DNA from: Jatrophihabitans sp.
GTDB lineage: Bacteria > Actinomycetota > Actinomycetes > Mycobacteriales > Jatrophihabitantaceae
DNA length: 64,000 nucleotides
Direction: 5' to 3'
Assembly: GCA_036389035.1 (NCBI GenBank)
Contig: DASVQQ010000022.1
Location: 62,001-126,000 of the forward strand
Shown here: positions 8,523 through 17,981 of the stretch, piece by piece
Position numbering within the stretch: the stretch's first letter is position 1
How the letters are laid out: each line of letters starts with the position of its first letter
The notes under the pieces: model-generated
Database searches by the model: none
What the model was told of the DNA's origin: nothing
The model's input: only the letters and a program-made list of their open reading frames with translations
Translations under genes and position numbers: made by a program

Positions 8523-9049
8523 CGCGCGCCGGCTTGCCGCACGGCGGCCTCGGGACAGTACCGCAGTTCGAGGTAGCCGTTGCCGAGGTCGCCGGGCTCG
8601 CTGGCCAGGACTGTCGGTTCGGGTACGAAGCCGAAGGCGCGGTACAGCTCGAGGGCGGCGGTGTTCTGGTGCCAGACCGAGAGCCGGACGGGCTTGCCGG
8701 CAGCCGCGGCCCGGGCGCAGACCTCGCCGAGCACCGCTCGGGCCACGCCCTGGCGCCGGTGCTCGGCCAGCACGGCGATGTCCAGCACTCGAAGCTGCTC
8801 GGGGGTGTCACTGAGCCAGCAGTTGCCGAGCACGACCTCGTCGCGCCAGATCAGGTACTCAGCGCCGCCGGGATACATCCGGTACTGGGCCTGCCTGGCA
8901 TGGAACTGCATCCGGATCAGGCTGGCGAGAGCGCCGGGCTCCAGACCCAGCTGTTCGAAGCCGGCGCAGTGCGCCTCGGCGAAGATTCGCAGCAGCAGGG
9001 CCTCGTCGGAGCCCCCGGCCGGCCGCAGTGTGAAGGTGGGATCGGTCAC
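8519..9049 (-). CDS. GNAT family N-acetyltransferase (tail-collar cassette)
   Basis: First gene of the minus-strand cassette, 176 residues. The GNAT core is clear: VLDIAVLAEHRRQGVARAVLGEVCARAAAAGKPVRLSV contains the acetyl-CoA pyrophosphate loop (R-R-Q-G-V-A), and NTAALELYRAFGFV is motif B. It may modify the N-terminus or lysines of a cassette protein, but the target is unknown. The GTG start follows GAGGCGACTTT. The ATGA overlap with the DUF6916-like gene indicates coupled translation. Confidence 0.85.
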   Translation of the reverse strand: MTDPTFTLRPAGGSDEALLLRIFAEAHCAGFEQLGLEPGALASLIRMQFHARQAQYRMYPGGAEYLIWRDEVVLGNCWLSDTPEQLRVLDIAVLAEHRRQGVARAVLGEVCARAAAAGKPVRLSVWHQNTAALELYRAFGFVPEPTVLASEPGDLGNGYLELRYCPEAAVRQAGAR

Positions 9050-9422
9050 AAAGTCGCCTCATCGTCAGCGGCGCTCAACGTGAAATTACTGACGGCCATT
9101 CAGCGCCTCCTCAGCTCAAAATCGGCTGAATTTTCGGCCACACGGGGGGTCTGGCCAGCTAATTCTTAGCAGTGCAAGAGGCTTTATAACACAAAGATCA
9201 CTGGCAGATGGGGATTTTTATGTCGGGTTTTGCCAGGGAATGCTAGGCTCTGGCGTTAAAGTTCTGTAGCCCACCGGCTTTCTTATTCCGTTCCAACTGG
9301 ATACAGTTCGGACGCCCGTTGACTTTTGCTGACGCATGCGTTACCGAGCGTGGTCGACCACCTCCACTTTCTTATTTACAGCGAGGTAACACTCGCTACG
9401 GGGAATCGAAGGACATACACCC
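9050..9422. promoter_or_regulatory. divergent AT-richer intergenic region
   Basis: About 370 bases between the tail-collar cassette and the giant surface protein gene, clearly richer in A and T than its surroundings. On the minus strand TTATAA lies about 140 bases before the acetyltransferase. On the plus strand TTGACT near 9319 and a GAAGGA ribosome site shortly before the ATG are visible. A divergent promoter region is likely; no riboswitch fold was recognised. Confidence 0.5.
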
Positions 9423-12400
9423 ATGCGCATTCGCTCGTCATCGCTTCCCCGTCTGCTCGCCCGCGCCGCCCTGGCGCTGGGCCTGGCAGTGGCCGGTCAG
9501 GCGGTGTTCATGCCAACGGCCTCCGCGGCCAACCTGACCGTGACCTCGACAGCAGACGTGGCGACCAACTTCGGGGCCTGCGGCAATCCGGCCCAGACCA
9601 CGTCGAGCGGAAGCCTGCGCGAAGCGGTCTGCGCGGCCAACAACGCCGGAGCCACCTCCTCCACGATCACCGTGGCGGCGGGCACGTACGCACTGGCCAA
9701 CGGCGAGCTTCAGATGGGCAAGGTGTCGGGTAGCAACATCACCCTCAACGGCGCCGGGCAGGCCAGCACGATCATCGACGCCAACGGCCTGAGCCGGGTG
9801 TTCAACCTCGACCCGAACCTGGTCGGCGGTGTCACCACCAGCATCTCCGGTGTCACCATCACCGACGGCGCCGACAGCGTCTTCGGCGGCGCCGGCATCA
9901 TCGCCGGCGCGACGGGCATGCCCACCGGCGACACCCTCACCATCAGCAACTCGACGATCAGCAACAACCACGCCAGCGGCGGGAGCAACACCGGCGGCGG
10001 CGTGCAGTTCGCCGGCGGCAACCTGACGATCACGAACTCGACCATCAGCAACAACACCACGAACGGCGCCCAGGGCTCCGGGGTGTGGTACCGCGCCGAG
10101 GGGACGGCGAGCGGCGAGGGGCTCACGATCAGCGGCACGACGTTCAGCGGCAACAACGTCAGCACCTCGAGCGTCAGGGTCGGCGGCGCGCTCTCGGTCG
10201 AGATCCAGCGGGCCTCGCCGGCCAACTTCAACGTCAGCAACTCCCGGTTCATCAGCAACACCGTGACCGGCTCCGCCACCGGCACCCCGGTGGGCGGGGC
10301 GATCTGGGCTCCGTCCGGCGTCCTGAACGTGACCGAGTCGACCTTCACGGGCAACTCCGTGTCCGGCGGGCTCACCCCGTCCGGCGGCGCTGTCGCGGTC
10401 TCCGGCGCAACGGCGACCCTGCAGTACAACCGGTTCACCGGCAACGTCGGCGCCAACGGCCAGGCGTTGTACGTCAGCGGCGGTTCCGCGAACGCCGCCA
10501 ACAACTGGTGGGGTTGCAACACCGGCCCGGGCACCGCCGGCTGTGACACCGTGGCAGGCACCGCGACCGTCTCGCCGCGGCTGGTGTTGACCGCCACCGC
10601 GAGCCCGGCCACCGTGGTGGGCCCGAACGCCACCTCGACCATCACCGCCGCGCTCACCACGAACTCCCTCGGCTCGGCCATCGGCGCCGCGTCGCTGGAC
10701 GCCTTCGCCGGCCTGCCGGTGAGCTGGAGCAACCCGCTGCCCAGTGGCGCCACGGTCGCGGCCGCGAGCACGAACCTCAGTTCCGGCTCGGCCAGCACCA
10801 CCTACAACTCCCAGGCCACCAGCGGTCCCGGCAGTGTGATCGCCACCCTCGACAACGGCAGCGCCACCTCCACCGTCACGGTCAACCGCGCGCCGGCCAT
10901 CACCAGCACGAACGCCGTGACCTTCACCCGCGGCACGGCCGGCTCGTTCACGGTGACCACCAGTGGCTACCCGGCGCCGGCGATCGGCCGGACCGGCACG
11001 GTGCCGCCGGGCATGACCTTCGTCGACAACGGCAACGGCACCGCGACCCTGTCCGGCACGCCGACCACCGGTGGCAGCTACCCGCTCAGCCTGACCGCGT
11101 CCAACGGGGTCAACCCGAACGCCACCCAGACCCTGACCGTCACGGTCAACGCGTCGCCGGCCTTCACCAGCGCGACCAGCACCACTTTCACGGTGGGCAC
11201 GGCCGGCTCGTTCACGGTGACCACCAGCGGCTTCCCGACGCCGAGCATCAGCCGGACCGGCACGCTGCCCAGCGGGCTCAGCTTCGTCGACAACGGCAAC
11301 GGCACCGCGACCCTGAGCGGGACGCCGGCGGCCGGTTCGGGCGGGGCGTATTCGCTCAACCTGACCGCGGCCAACGGGGTGAACCCGAACGGCACCCAGA
11401 CCCTGACCGTCAACGTCAACCAGGCGCCGGCCATCACCACCAACCCGTCGAGCCAGTCGGTCAACCCGGGGGCGTCGGTGACGTTCACCGCGGCGGCCTC
11501 GGGCTTCCCGACCCCGACCGTGCAGTGGCAGCGTTCGGTGGGTGGCGGCAGCTTCGCCAACATCATCGGCGCGACCAGCCCGAGCTACACCTTCACGGTG
11601 GCGGCCGGTGACAACGGCAACCAGTACCGCGCGGTGTTCACCAACGTGGTCAGCTCGGCCACCAGCACCGCGGCCACTCTCACGGTGAGCAGCGCGCCGA
11701 CGATCAGCAGCGCCAACAGCACCGCGTTCAGCGTGGGCACGGCCGGCTCCTTCACCGTGACCACCAGCGGGTTCCCGAACCCGACGCTGACCACCACCGG
11801 CACCCTGCCGGCGTGGCTGAGCTTCACCGACAACGGCGACGGCACCGCCACCCTGGCCGGCACCCCGCCGGCCGGCAGCGGCGGGACGTACAGCTTCACC
11901 ATCAACGCCGACAACGGCACCAGCCCGTCGGACAGCCAGGCGTTCACGCTGACGGTCAACGAGTCGCCGACCATCACCAGCGCTGACAACGCCACCTTCC
12001 AGGCCGGCGCGGCCGGCAACTTCCTGGTGACCACGGCTGCCGGCTTCCCGGTGGCCACCACGCTGAGCAAGACCGGCGCGTTGCCGGCCGGCGTTACGTT
12101 CACCGACAACGGCAGTGGTGGCGCGACCATCGCGGGCACGCCGGCCGCCGGCACCGCGGGGACGTACCCGATCACCATCACCGCCACCAACGGGGCCAGC
12201 CCGGCGGCGACCCAGAGCTTCACGCTGACGGTCGTGGAGTCCCCGGTGATCACCAGCGCCGACCACGCCACCTTCACGGTGGGCACGGCCGGGTCGTTCT
12301 CGGTGACCACCTCGGGCGCGGCGGGCACCACGGTGTCCTACACCGGCACCCTGCCCAGCGGCGTGAGCTTCACCCCGTCGGGCACCGGGGCTTCCATCGC

Positions 12401-14948
12401 GGGCACGCCGGCCGCCAACACCGGCGGCACGTACCCGATCACCATCACCGCCAGCGACGGTGTCACTCCTGACACCACCCAGAACTTCACGCTGACGGTC
12501 AACCAGCCGCCGACCATCACCAGCGCCGATCACGACAGCTTCAGCCTGGGCGTGGCCGGCTCGTTCACGGTGACCACGGCTCCCGGTGTTCCGGCCACCA
12601 CCACCATCACGCGCACCGGGACGTTGCCGGCCGGCGTGACGTTCACCGACAACGGCGACGGCACCGCCACCATCGGCGGGACGCCGACCGCGGCCGGGAC
12701 GTTCCCGATCACCATCACCGCCAGCAACGGCGTGGCCCCGAATGACACCCAGTCGTTCACGCTGACGGTCAACCAGGCGCCGAGCATCACCAGCGCTGAC
12801 CACACCACCTTCGAGGTGGGCACGGCGGGCAGCTTCACCGTGACCACCAGCCCGGCGGCCGACACGGTGACCAGCACCGGAACCCTGCCGTCCGGGGTGA
12901 GCTTCACCGACAACGGTGACGGCACCGCCACCCTGGCCGGCACGCCGGCGGCTGGCGCCGGCGGCGTCTACAACCTGACGCTGCGGGCCACCAACGCCAC
13001 CGGGTTCTCCACCCAGTCCTTCACCCTGACCGTCCACGAGCTGGCCAGCATCACCAGCGCTGACCACGCGACGTTCACCATCGGCTCGGCGGGCAGCTTC
13101 ACCGTGACCACCACGGCCGGCTACCCGACGGCGACCACGCTGTCGCGGACCGGGACCCTGCCGTCCGGGGTGAGCTTCACCGACAACGGCGACGGCACCG
13201 CCACCCTGGCCGGCACGCCGGCGGCCGGCACCACCGGCAGCTACCCGCTGACCATCAGCGCCACCAACGCGGCGGGCGCGGACCAGCAGTCGTTCACCCT
13301 CACGGTGGTGCCGCCCAACGCCTCGCCGGTGATCACCAGCGATGACCACGTGACGTTCGAGTTCGGCACGGCGGGCACCTTCACGGTGACCACCACGGCC
13401 GGTTACCCGACGGCCACCACCCTGTCGCGGACCGGAACGCTGCCGGGCGGCGTGACGTTCACCGACAACGGCAACGGCACCGCCACCCTGGCCGGCACCC
13501 CGACGGCGGCCGGCTCCTTCGCGCTGACCATCACGGCCAGCAACGGGGCCAGCACCGACGCCACCCAGGCGTTCACGCTGACGGTCACCAAGCTGCCGGT
13601 CATCACCAGCGGCAACGCGGCGACGTTCGCGATCGGCTCGGCGGGCAGCTTCACCGTGACCACCACGGCCGGCTACCCGGCGGCGACCTCGCTGTCCCAG
13701 ACCGGGGCACTGCCGGCCGGGGTGAGCTTCACCGACAACGGCGACGGCACGGCCACCCTGGCCGGCACGCCGGCGGCCGGCACCACCGGCAGCTACCCGC
13801 TGACCTTCACGGCCGGCAACTCCGCCGGCTCGACCCAGCAGGCGTTCACGCTCACGGTGAACCCGGCCAATGCCTCGCCGGTGATCACCAGCGCTGACAA
13901 CGCCACCTTCCGGATGGGCACCGCCGGAACCTTCACGGTGACCACCACGGCCGGCTTCCCGACGGCCACCACCATCACCAAGACCGGTTCGCTGCCGGCC
14001 GGGGTGAGCTTCACCGACAACGGTGACGGCACGGCCACCATCGCCGGCACCGCGACCGTCGCCGGCGTGTTCACGATCACCATCACCGCCAGCAACGGGG
14101 CCACGGCCAACGCGACGCAGAGCTTCACGCTCACCGTCACCAAGCCGCCGGCCATCACCAGCGCCAACACCACCACCTTCACCACGGGGCTGGCCGGGTC
14201 GTTCACCGTCACCACCACTGCCGGGGTGCCGGCAGCGACCACCATCACCCACACCGGCGCGCTGCCGGCCGGGGTGACGTTCACCGACAACGGCAACGGC
14301 ACCGCCACCATCGCCGGAACCCCGACGGTGTCGGTCAGCACCAACTACCCGATCGTGATCACCGCCAGCAACGGCATCACACCCAATGCGAGCCAGAACT
14401 TCACGCTGAAGGTGTCGGCGGTGCCCGCGGTGGCCCTGCCGGCCTCCAAGCCGAAGGCGGCCGGCAAGTTGGGTGGTGTGCCGTCGAAGGTCTTCGTCAA
14501 CCAGGTGATCACGGTCACCGGCACCGGCTACAAGCCGGGGGCGCCGATCGAGCTCGGCTGGTACTACAGCAGCAGCGGCAAGACGACGAAGCTGACGGTG
14601 CTCGCCCGTGGATACGCTGACGCCGCCGGCAAGTTCAGCATTCCGATCACGGTGGCCAACAACACCGGCTCCAAGACGCTGATGTCGGCTGGCATCGGGT
14701 CGGACGGCAAGGCGCGCTACCTCAGCGCCGAGACGGTGGTCAACCCGCCGCTGAGCAGCGGCACGGGAACGACCACTCCGATCGCCGGTGCGAGCACCGG
14801 TGGCGGGGGGACGAGCACCGGTGGCGGCGGGCTGGCCTACACCGGCCTCGCCACCAACCAGCGCGCCTCGGCTGCCTCAGCCGGAGCGCTGGCCCTGACC
14901 GGGCTGGCTCTGATGCTGTGGAGCCGCCGTCGCCGCAGCGAGAGCTAG
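9423..14948 (+). CDS. giant secreted surface protein: CSLREA/beta-helix head, He_PIG/Ig repeats, LAYTG anchor
   Basis: A cell-wall protein of 1841 residues. A Sec signal peptide (MRIRSSSLPRLLARAALALG... AASA) is followed by a CSLREA-type segment (SLREAVCAANNAG, residues about 63-75) and a right-handed parallel beta-helix with ladders of LTISNSTISNN and a closing NNWWGCNTGPG. From residue about 490 to 1664 run 12 putative-Ig (He_PIG) repeats of about 85-95 residues, each with ITSA-x-x-x-x-F-x-x-GTAGSFTVTT and FTDNGDGTATLAGTP, plus one Ig-like domain. A further beta-domain leads to LAYTG (1804-1808), a hydrophobic helix and RRRR, a class E sortase signal. It is probably a stalk or adhesin. It stands divergent from the tail-collar cassette. 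The repeats make assembly and recombination errors likely. Confidence 0.9.
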   Translation: MRIRSSSLPRLLARAALALGLAVAGQAVFMPTASAANLTVTSTADVATNFGACGNPAQTTSSGSLREAVCAANNAGATSSTITVAAGTYALANGELQMGKVSGSNITLNGAGQASTIIDANGLSRVFNLDPNLVGGVTTSISGVTITDGADSVFGGAGIIAGATGMPTGDTLTISNSTISNNHASGGSNTGGGVQFAGGNLTITNSTISNNTTNGAQGSGVWYRAEGTASGEGLTISGTTFSGNNVSTSSVRVGGALSVEIQRASPANFNVSNSRFISNTVTGSATGTPVGGAIWAPSGVLNVTESTFTGNSVSGGLTPSGGAVAVSGATATLQYNRFTGNVGANGQALYVSGGSANAANNWWGCNTGPGTAGCDTVAGTATVSPRLVLTATASPATVVGPNATSTITAALTTNSLGSAIGAASLDAFAGLPVSWSNPLPSGATVAAASTNLSSGSASTTYNSQATSGPGSVIATLDNGSATSTVTVNRAPAITSTNAVTFTRGTAGSFTVTTSGYPAPAIGRTGTVPPGMTFVDNGNGTATLSGTPTTGGSYPLSLTASNGVNPNATQTLTVTVNASPAFTSATSTTFTVGTAGSFTVTTSGFPTPSISRTGTLPSGLSFVDNGNGTATLSGTPAAGSGGAYSLNLTAANGVNPNGTQTLTVNVNQAPAITTNPSSQSVNPGASVTFTAAASGFPTPTVQWQRSVGGGSFANIIGATSPSYTFTVAAGDNGNQYRAVFTNVVSSATSTAATLTVSSAPTISSANSTAFSVGTAGSFTVTTSGFPNPTLTTTGTLPAWLSFTDNGDGTATLAGTPPAGSGGTYSFTINADNGTSPSDSQAFTLTVNESPTITSADNATFQAGAAGNFLVTTAAGFPVATTLSKTGALPAGVTFTDNGSGGATIAGTPAAGTAGTYPITITATNGASPAATQSFTLTVVESPVITSADHATFTVGTAGSFSVTTSGAAGTTVSYTGTLPSGVSFTPSGTGASIAGTPAANTGGTYPITITASDGVTPDTTQNFTLTVNQPPTITSADHDSFSLGVAGSFTVTTAPGVPATTTITRTGTLPAGVTFTDNGDGTATIGGTPTAAGTFPITITASNGVAPNDTQSFTLTVNQAPSITSADHTTFEVGTAGSFTVTTSPAADTVTSTGTLPSGVSFTDNGDGTATLAGTPAAGAGGVYNLTLRATNATGFSTQSFTLTVHELASITSADHATFTIGSAGSFTVTTTAGYPTATTLSRTGTLPSGVSFTDNGDGTATLAGTPAAGTTGSYPLTISATNAAGADQQSFTLTVVPPNASPVITSDDHVTFEFGTAGTFTVTTTAGYPTATTLSRTGTLPGGVTFTDNGNGTATLAGTPTAAGSFALTITASNGASTDATQAFTLTVTKLPVITSGNAATFAIGSAGSFTVTTTAGYPAATSLSQTGALPAGVSFTDNGDGTATLAGTPAAGTTGSYPLTFTAGNSAGSTQQAFTLTVNPANASPVITSADNATFRMGTAGTFTVTTTAGFPTATTITKTGSLPAGVSFTDNGDGTATIAGTATVAGVFTITITASNGATANATQSFTLTVTKPPAITSANTTTFTTGLAGSFTVTTTAGVPAATTITHTGALPAGVTFTDNGNGTATIAGTPTVSVSTNYPIVITASNGITPNASQNFTLKVSAVPAVALPASKPKAAGKLGGVPSKVFVNQVITVTGTGYKPGAPIELGWYYSSSGKTTKLTVLARGYADAAGKFSIPITVANNTGSKTLMSAGIGSDGKARYLSAETVVNPPLSSGTGTTTPIAGASTGGGGTSTGGGGLAYTGLATNQRASAASAGALALTGLALMLWSRRRRSES

Positions 14949-14988
14949 ACCCCAAGGCAGGGTTGAACCTGTCTGATTGAGCCGGTGA

Positions 14989-15023
14989 TCGACCCGGCCC
15001 GTGATCCACGGGCCGGGTCGATG
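14989..15023 (+). terminator. perfect 15-bp hairpin after surface protein gene
   Basis: ATCGACCCGGCCCGT pairs perfectly with ACGGGCCGGGTCGAT across a five-base loop, 40 bases past the stop codon. There is no U-tract, as is usual for actinomycete terminators. Confidence 0.85.
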
Positions 15024-15092
15024 CCGTTTCGGGTGGATGCCGTTTCGGGTGGAAGTCGTTCAGGTGGAAAGTCGTTCGGGTGGAAGTCGGCA
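15020..15092. repeat. short degenerate tandem repeat
   Basis: About four and a half units of roughly 16 bases (GATGCCGTTTCGGGTG twice, then GAAGTCGTTCAGGTG, GAAAGTCGTTCGGGTG and a partial copy). It directly follows the terminator and precedes the HelD promoter region. Confidence 0.7.
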
Positions 15093-15140
15093 GGCATCCG
15101 GCGGAAAACCGGTTGCGCACAGGTCTAGCGTTGACCAATC

Positions 15141-17216
15141 GTGAGTGACGATCCGCTGCTGCTTGCCGAACGAAGACACCTGCACGAGTCGCTGGCCTGC
15201 CTGGAGCAGATGCGCGAGGCCGCGATGAGGATCGCCGACTACGGCGTGGACGCCCTGGCCAGCGAGAGCCTGGGCCGGCTGCGCGCTGACCGGCTCGACC
15301 AGCTGTCGGTCGACGGCTCGGCGCCGCCGTTCTTCGGACGCACCGACCGCGACCCCGACAGCCAGCATCCGGCCGGCGAGGTGTTCCACATCGGGCGCCG
15401 GCACATCCGCGACAGCTCCGGCGACCCGATGGTGATCGACTGGCGGGCCCCGATCGCCCGGCCGTTCTACCGGGCCAGCACCGCTGACCGGCAGGGTGTC
15501 CGGTTGCGGCGGCGGTTCGGCTTCGCCGACGGCCGGTTGACTTCGTTCGAGGACGAGCACCTGGACGCCGGCGAGGAGCTGGGGCTGGCCTCGGACCTGC
15601 TGCGCGATGAGATCGAGCGGCCCCGGGTCGGCCCGATGCGCGACATCGTGGCCACCATCCAGCCCGACCAGGACGAGCTGGTGCGGGCTGACCTGGACAC
15701 CTCGCTGTGCATCCAGGGCGCGCCCGGCACCGGCAAGACCGCGGTCGGGCTGCACCGGGCGGCCTACCTGCTCTACAGCTATCCCGAGCGGCTGCGCCGG
15801 TCCGGGGTGCTGGTGGTCGGGCCGAACTCGGCGTTCCTGCGCTACATCGCCCAGGTGCTGCCGGCCCTGGGCGAGAACGGCATCCAGCAGAGCACCGTCG
15901 ACCAGCTGGTGTCGAGCCTGCCGGCCGCCGCCGCTGACCCGGTGCTGGTGGCGATCCTCAAGGGCGACGCCCGGATGGCCGAGCTGCTGCGGCGGGCGGT
16001 GTTCAGCTTCATCGCCAAGCCGACCGAGGACCTGGTGCCGATCGTCGGCACCCGCCGGTACCGGATTCCGGTGGAGCGGTTGCGCCGCTATGTCGATGAC
16101 GCCCGCCGCAGCATGGCCGCCGGCGAGCTGCGCTGGGACAGCGCCCGCGAGCGGCTGCGGCAACTGCTGGCCCAGGACGTCCGGCGCCAGCGCGAGGACG
16201 CCGGCGGCGCCCCGTCGGACGCCGAGACCGCCAAGGTGGCCCGCAGCCCTCAGGTACGCGAGTTCCTGGACGCGGTCTGGCCGGCGCTGGACCCGCGCGC
16301 CGTGCTGGTCAGGCTCTACACCGAGCCGGAGTTCGCTCGCCGCTGCGCCGGTGACCGGCTGAGCGCCGAGGAGCTCGACCTGCTCAGCTGGACGCGGCAA
16401 CCGGGCTCCGCTGGGCAGGCAGTTCCGCAGCCCGCCAGGCCGGGCGCGAAGCAGGCCAGGGCGACCAGGTACGCGAGGTTCTCACCGGCGGACCTGGTGC
16501 TGCTCGACGAGCTGGCCGGGCTGATCACCGGCGTCGACGGCTTCGTCCATGTCGTGGTCGACGAGGCCCAGGACCTGTCGCCGATGCAGTGCCGCGCGGT
16601 GGCTCGCCGGTGCCCGCTCGGCTCGCTGACCGTGCTGGGTGACCAGGCCCAGACCACCACGCCCTGGGCGGCCGGCTCCTGGCCGCTGGCGCTGGCCCAC
16701 CTCGGCCACCCGGGGGCCCAGATCAGGCCGCTGACGATCGGCTACCGGGTGCCGGCCGAGGTGCTCGAAGTCGCCAACCGGTTGTTGCCGCACATCGCGG
16801 CCGACGTTCCGCCCGCGTCCTCGGTGCGGACCGGCGAGCAGGCGTTGAGCTACACCGCGGACCTGACCGGTGCGGTGCGGCGTTGCCTGGCCGCCGAGGG
16901 GTCGATCGCGGTGATCGTGCCCGACGCCCGGGTGCCCGGGGTGCTGAGCGAGCTGGCCGCGGCCGGGATCACCGCCGCCGGGTTGGAATCCGAGGCTGCC
17001 GGCCGGGTCACGGTGGTGCCGGCGACGGCGGCCAAGGGCCTGGAGTTCGACTCGGTGGTGCTGCTGGAGCCGGCCGAGATCGTGGCCGCCGAGCCGAGCC
17101 GGCTGGCCGGGCTGCGCCGGCTCTATGTCTGCTGGACCAGGGCGGTGTCCCGGCTGGCCGTGGTGCACACCGAGCCTTTGCCGGCCGAACTGGCCGGTCA
17201 GCCCCGGGTGATGTAG
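15141..17216 (+). CDS. helD: HelD-like RNA polymerase recycling ATPase (UvrD/Rep superfamily)
   Basis: Superfamily 1 ATPase of 691 residues that, in the HelD/HelR family, dislodges stalled RNA polymerase from nucleic acid and in Streptomyces can confer rifamycin tolerance. The N-terminal arm (AERRHLHESLACLEQMREAAMRIA) is a coiled coil, Walker A is GAPGTGKT (193-200), Walker B is VVVDEAQDLSPMQ, and the C-terminal half has VVPATAAKGLEFDSVVLLEP and the RLYVCWTRA motif. The GTG start has no Shine-Dalgarno; TAGCGT nine bases upstream suggests a leaderless message. I saw no clear rifamycin-associated element upstream. Its last 19 bases overlap the convergent CBS gene. Confidence 0.88.
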   Translation: MSDDPLLLAERRHLHESLACLEQMREAAMRIADYGVDALASESLGRLRADRLDQLSVDGSAPPFFGRTDRDPDSQHPAGEVFHIGRRHIRDSSGDPMVIDWRAPIARPFYRASTADRQGVRLRRRFGFADGRLTSFEDEHLDAGEELGLASDLLRDEIERPRVGPMRDIVATIQPDQDELVRADLDTSLCIQGAPGTGKTAVGLHRAAYLLYSYPERLRRSGVLVVGPNSAFLRYIAQVLPALGENGIQQSTVDQLVSSLPAAAADPVLVAILKGDARMAELLRRAVFSFIAKPTEDLVPIVGTRRYRIPVERLRRYVDDARRSMAAGELRWDSARERLRQLLAQDVRRQREDAGGAPSDAETAKVARSPQVREFLDAVWPALDPRAVLVRLYTEPEFARRCAGDRLSAEELDLLSWTRQPGSAGQAVPQPARPGAKQARATRYARFSPADLVLLDELAGLITGVDGFVHVVVDEAQDLSPMQCRAVARRCPLGSLTVLGDQAQTTTPWAAGSWPLALAHLGHPGAQIRPLTIGYRVPAEVLEVANRLLPHIAADVPPASSVRTGEQALSYTADLTGAVRRCLAAEGSIAVIVPDARVPGVLSELAAAGITAAGLESEAAGRVTVVPATAAKGLEFDSVVLLEPAEIVAAEPSRLAGLRRLYVCWTRAVSRLAVVHTEPLPAELAGQPRVM

Positions 17217-17626
17217 CTCTCGAGCTGGCCGCGGGTCTGCTCCAGTTCGGCGATCCTGGCCGCCACCACGTCCCCGATGGTGACGATGCCGGCCAGCTCG
17301 TCCTCGGCCAGCACCGGCATGTGCCGGATCCGCCGATCGGTCATCGCCGCGGCGACGTCGTCCAGCTTCTCCTGGGGGCCGCAGCTGACCAGCGGGGCAC
17401 TCATCAGCTCCGAGACCGGCAGCTCCAGCACCTGGGGTCCGGTCCGGTGCAGCCGGCGCACCACGTCGCGCTCGGAGGCGATGCCGACCGGCTGGCCGTC
17501 CTCGACCACGATCAGCGCGCCGATCTTGTGCTCGGTCAGGCTGGCCACCAGTTCTGACACGGTCGCGTTGGAGGAGATGGTGACGACGTTCGAACCCTTG
17601 CGCCGCAAGATATCCGCGATGAGCAT
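17198..17626 (-). CDS. CBS domain protein
   Basis: A 142-residue protein built of two CBS motifs (about residues 8-60 and 75-130), with VSELVASLTEHKIGALIVVEDG and DRRIRHMPVLAEDELAGIVTIGDVV. Such Bateman modules bind adenosine nucleotides and usually regulate a partner; no partner domain is attached here. The ATG used follows AGGAGG at ideal spacing; an upstream in-frame extension lacks a ribosome site. The 3' end overlaps the helD stop region by 19 bases on the opposite strand. Confidence 0.88.
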   Translation of the reverse strand: MLIADILRRKGSNVVTISSNATVSELVASLTEHKIGALIVVEDGQPVGIASERDVVRRLHRTGPQVLELPVSELMSAPLVSCGPQEKLDDVAAAMTDRRIRHMPVLAEDELAGIVTIGDVVAARIAELEQTRGQLESYITRG

Positions 17627-17981
17627 CTGGCCTCCTGGTTGGTCGCTGGCTGGCCCCGGCACAGACGCTAGTGGAGTACCGGCAGCCTTGAAAGGTTTCT
17701 GCTGGCCCTACTCTGCCCGCTGGCGCGGACCCGTACCGATGAGTGCTTGCCCCATGGGTTACCGCTGAGTAGTCCCAGTTGCCCACAGGGGCCGGGCAGT
17801 TCATGCGACTATGAGGGGCACACGCAGTCGCCACGGGGTGCTCGCCACCGCTGAGCTTGCCCGGGGCCAGACTCGCCAGCAATTACACATCGTTGGTCTG
17901 GCCGGCACCCCAGCTGGACCAAGCAAGCAGACGGCACCCCCGGTGATCCCGTGGCCGGTGCTCGAGACGCGAGGAGACCTG
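17627..17981. other. 355-base intergenic region upstream of E1alpha
   Basis: Divergent spacer between the CBS gene and the 2-oxoacid dehydrogenase operon. A TTGAAA hexamer at 17688 with TACTCT 15 bases later is a weak promoter candidate. An in-frame GTG-type extension of E1alpha to about 17811 is open but has no ribosome site and an atypical composition, so it is treated as leader. Confidence 0.4.

Noticed and set aside
9438..14252. Open antisense frame of 1604 codons opposite the surface protein
   Set aside because: It is a shadow created by the repetitive high-GC coding pattern; its translation is Gly/Arg-rich low complexity without domains, while the plus strand has a signal peptide, repeats and an anchor.
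17811..17981. N-terminal extension of the E1alpha subunit
   Set aside because: It has no ribosome site and no similarity to E1 proteins; the ATG at 17982 follows GAGGAGA and fits the family start.
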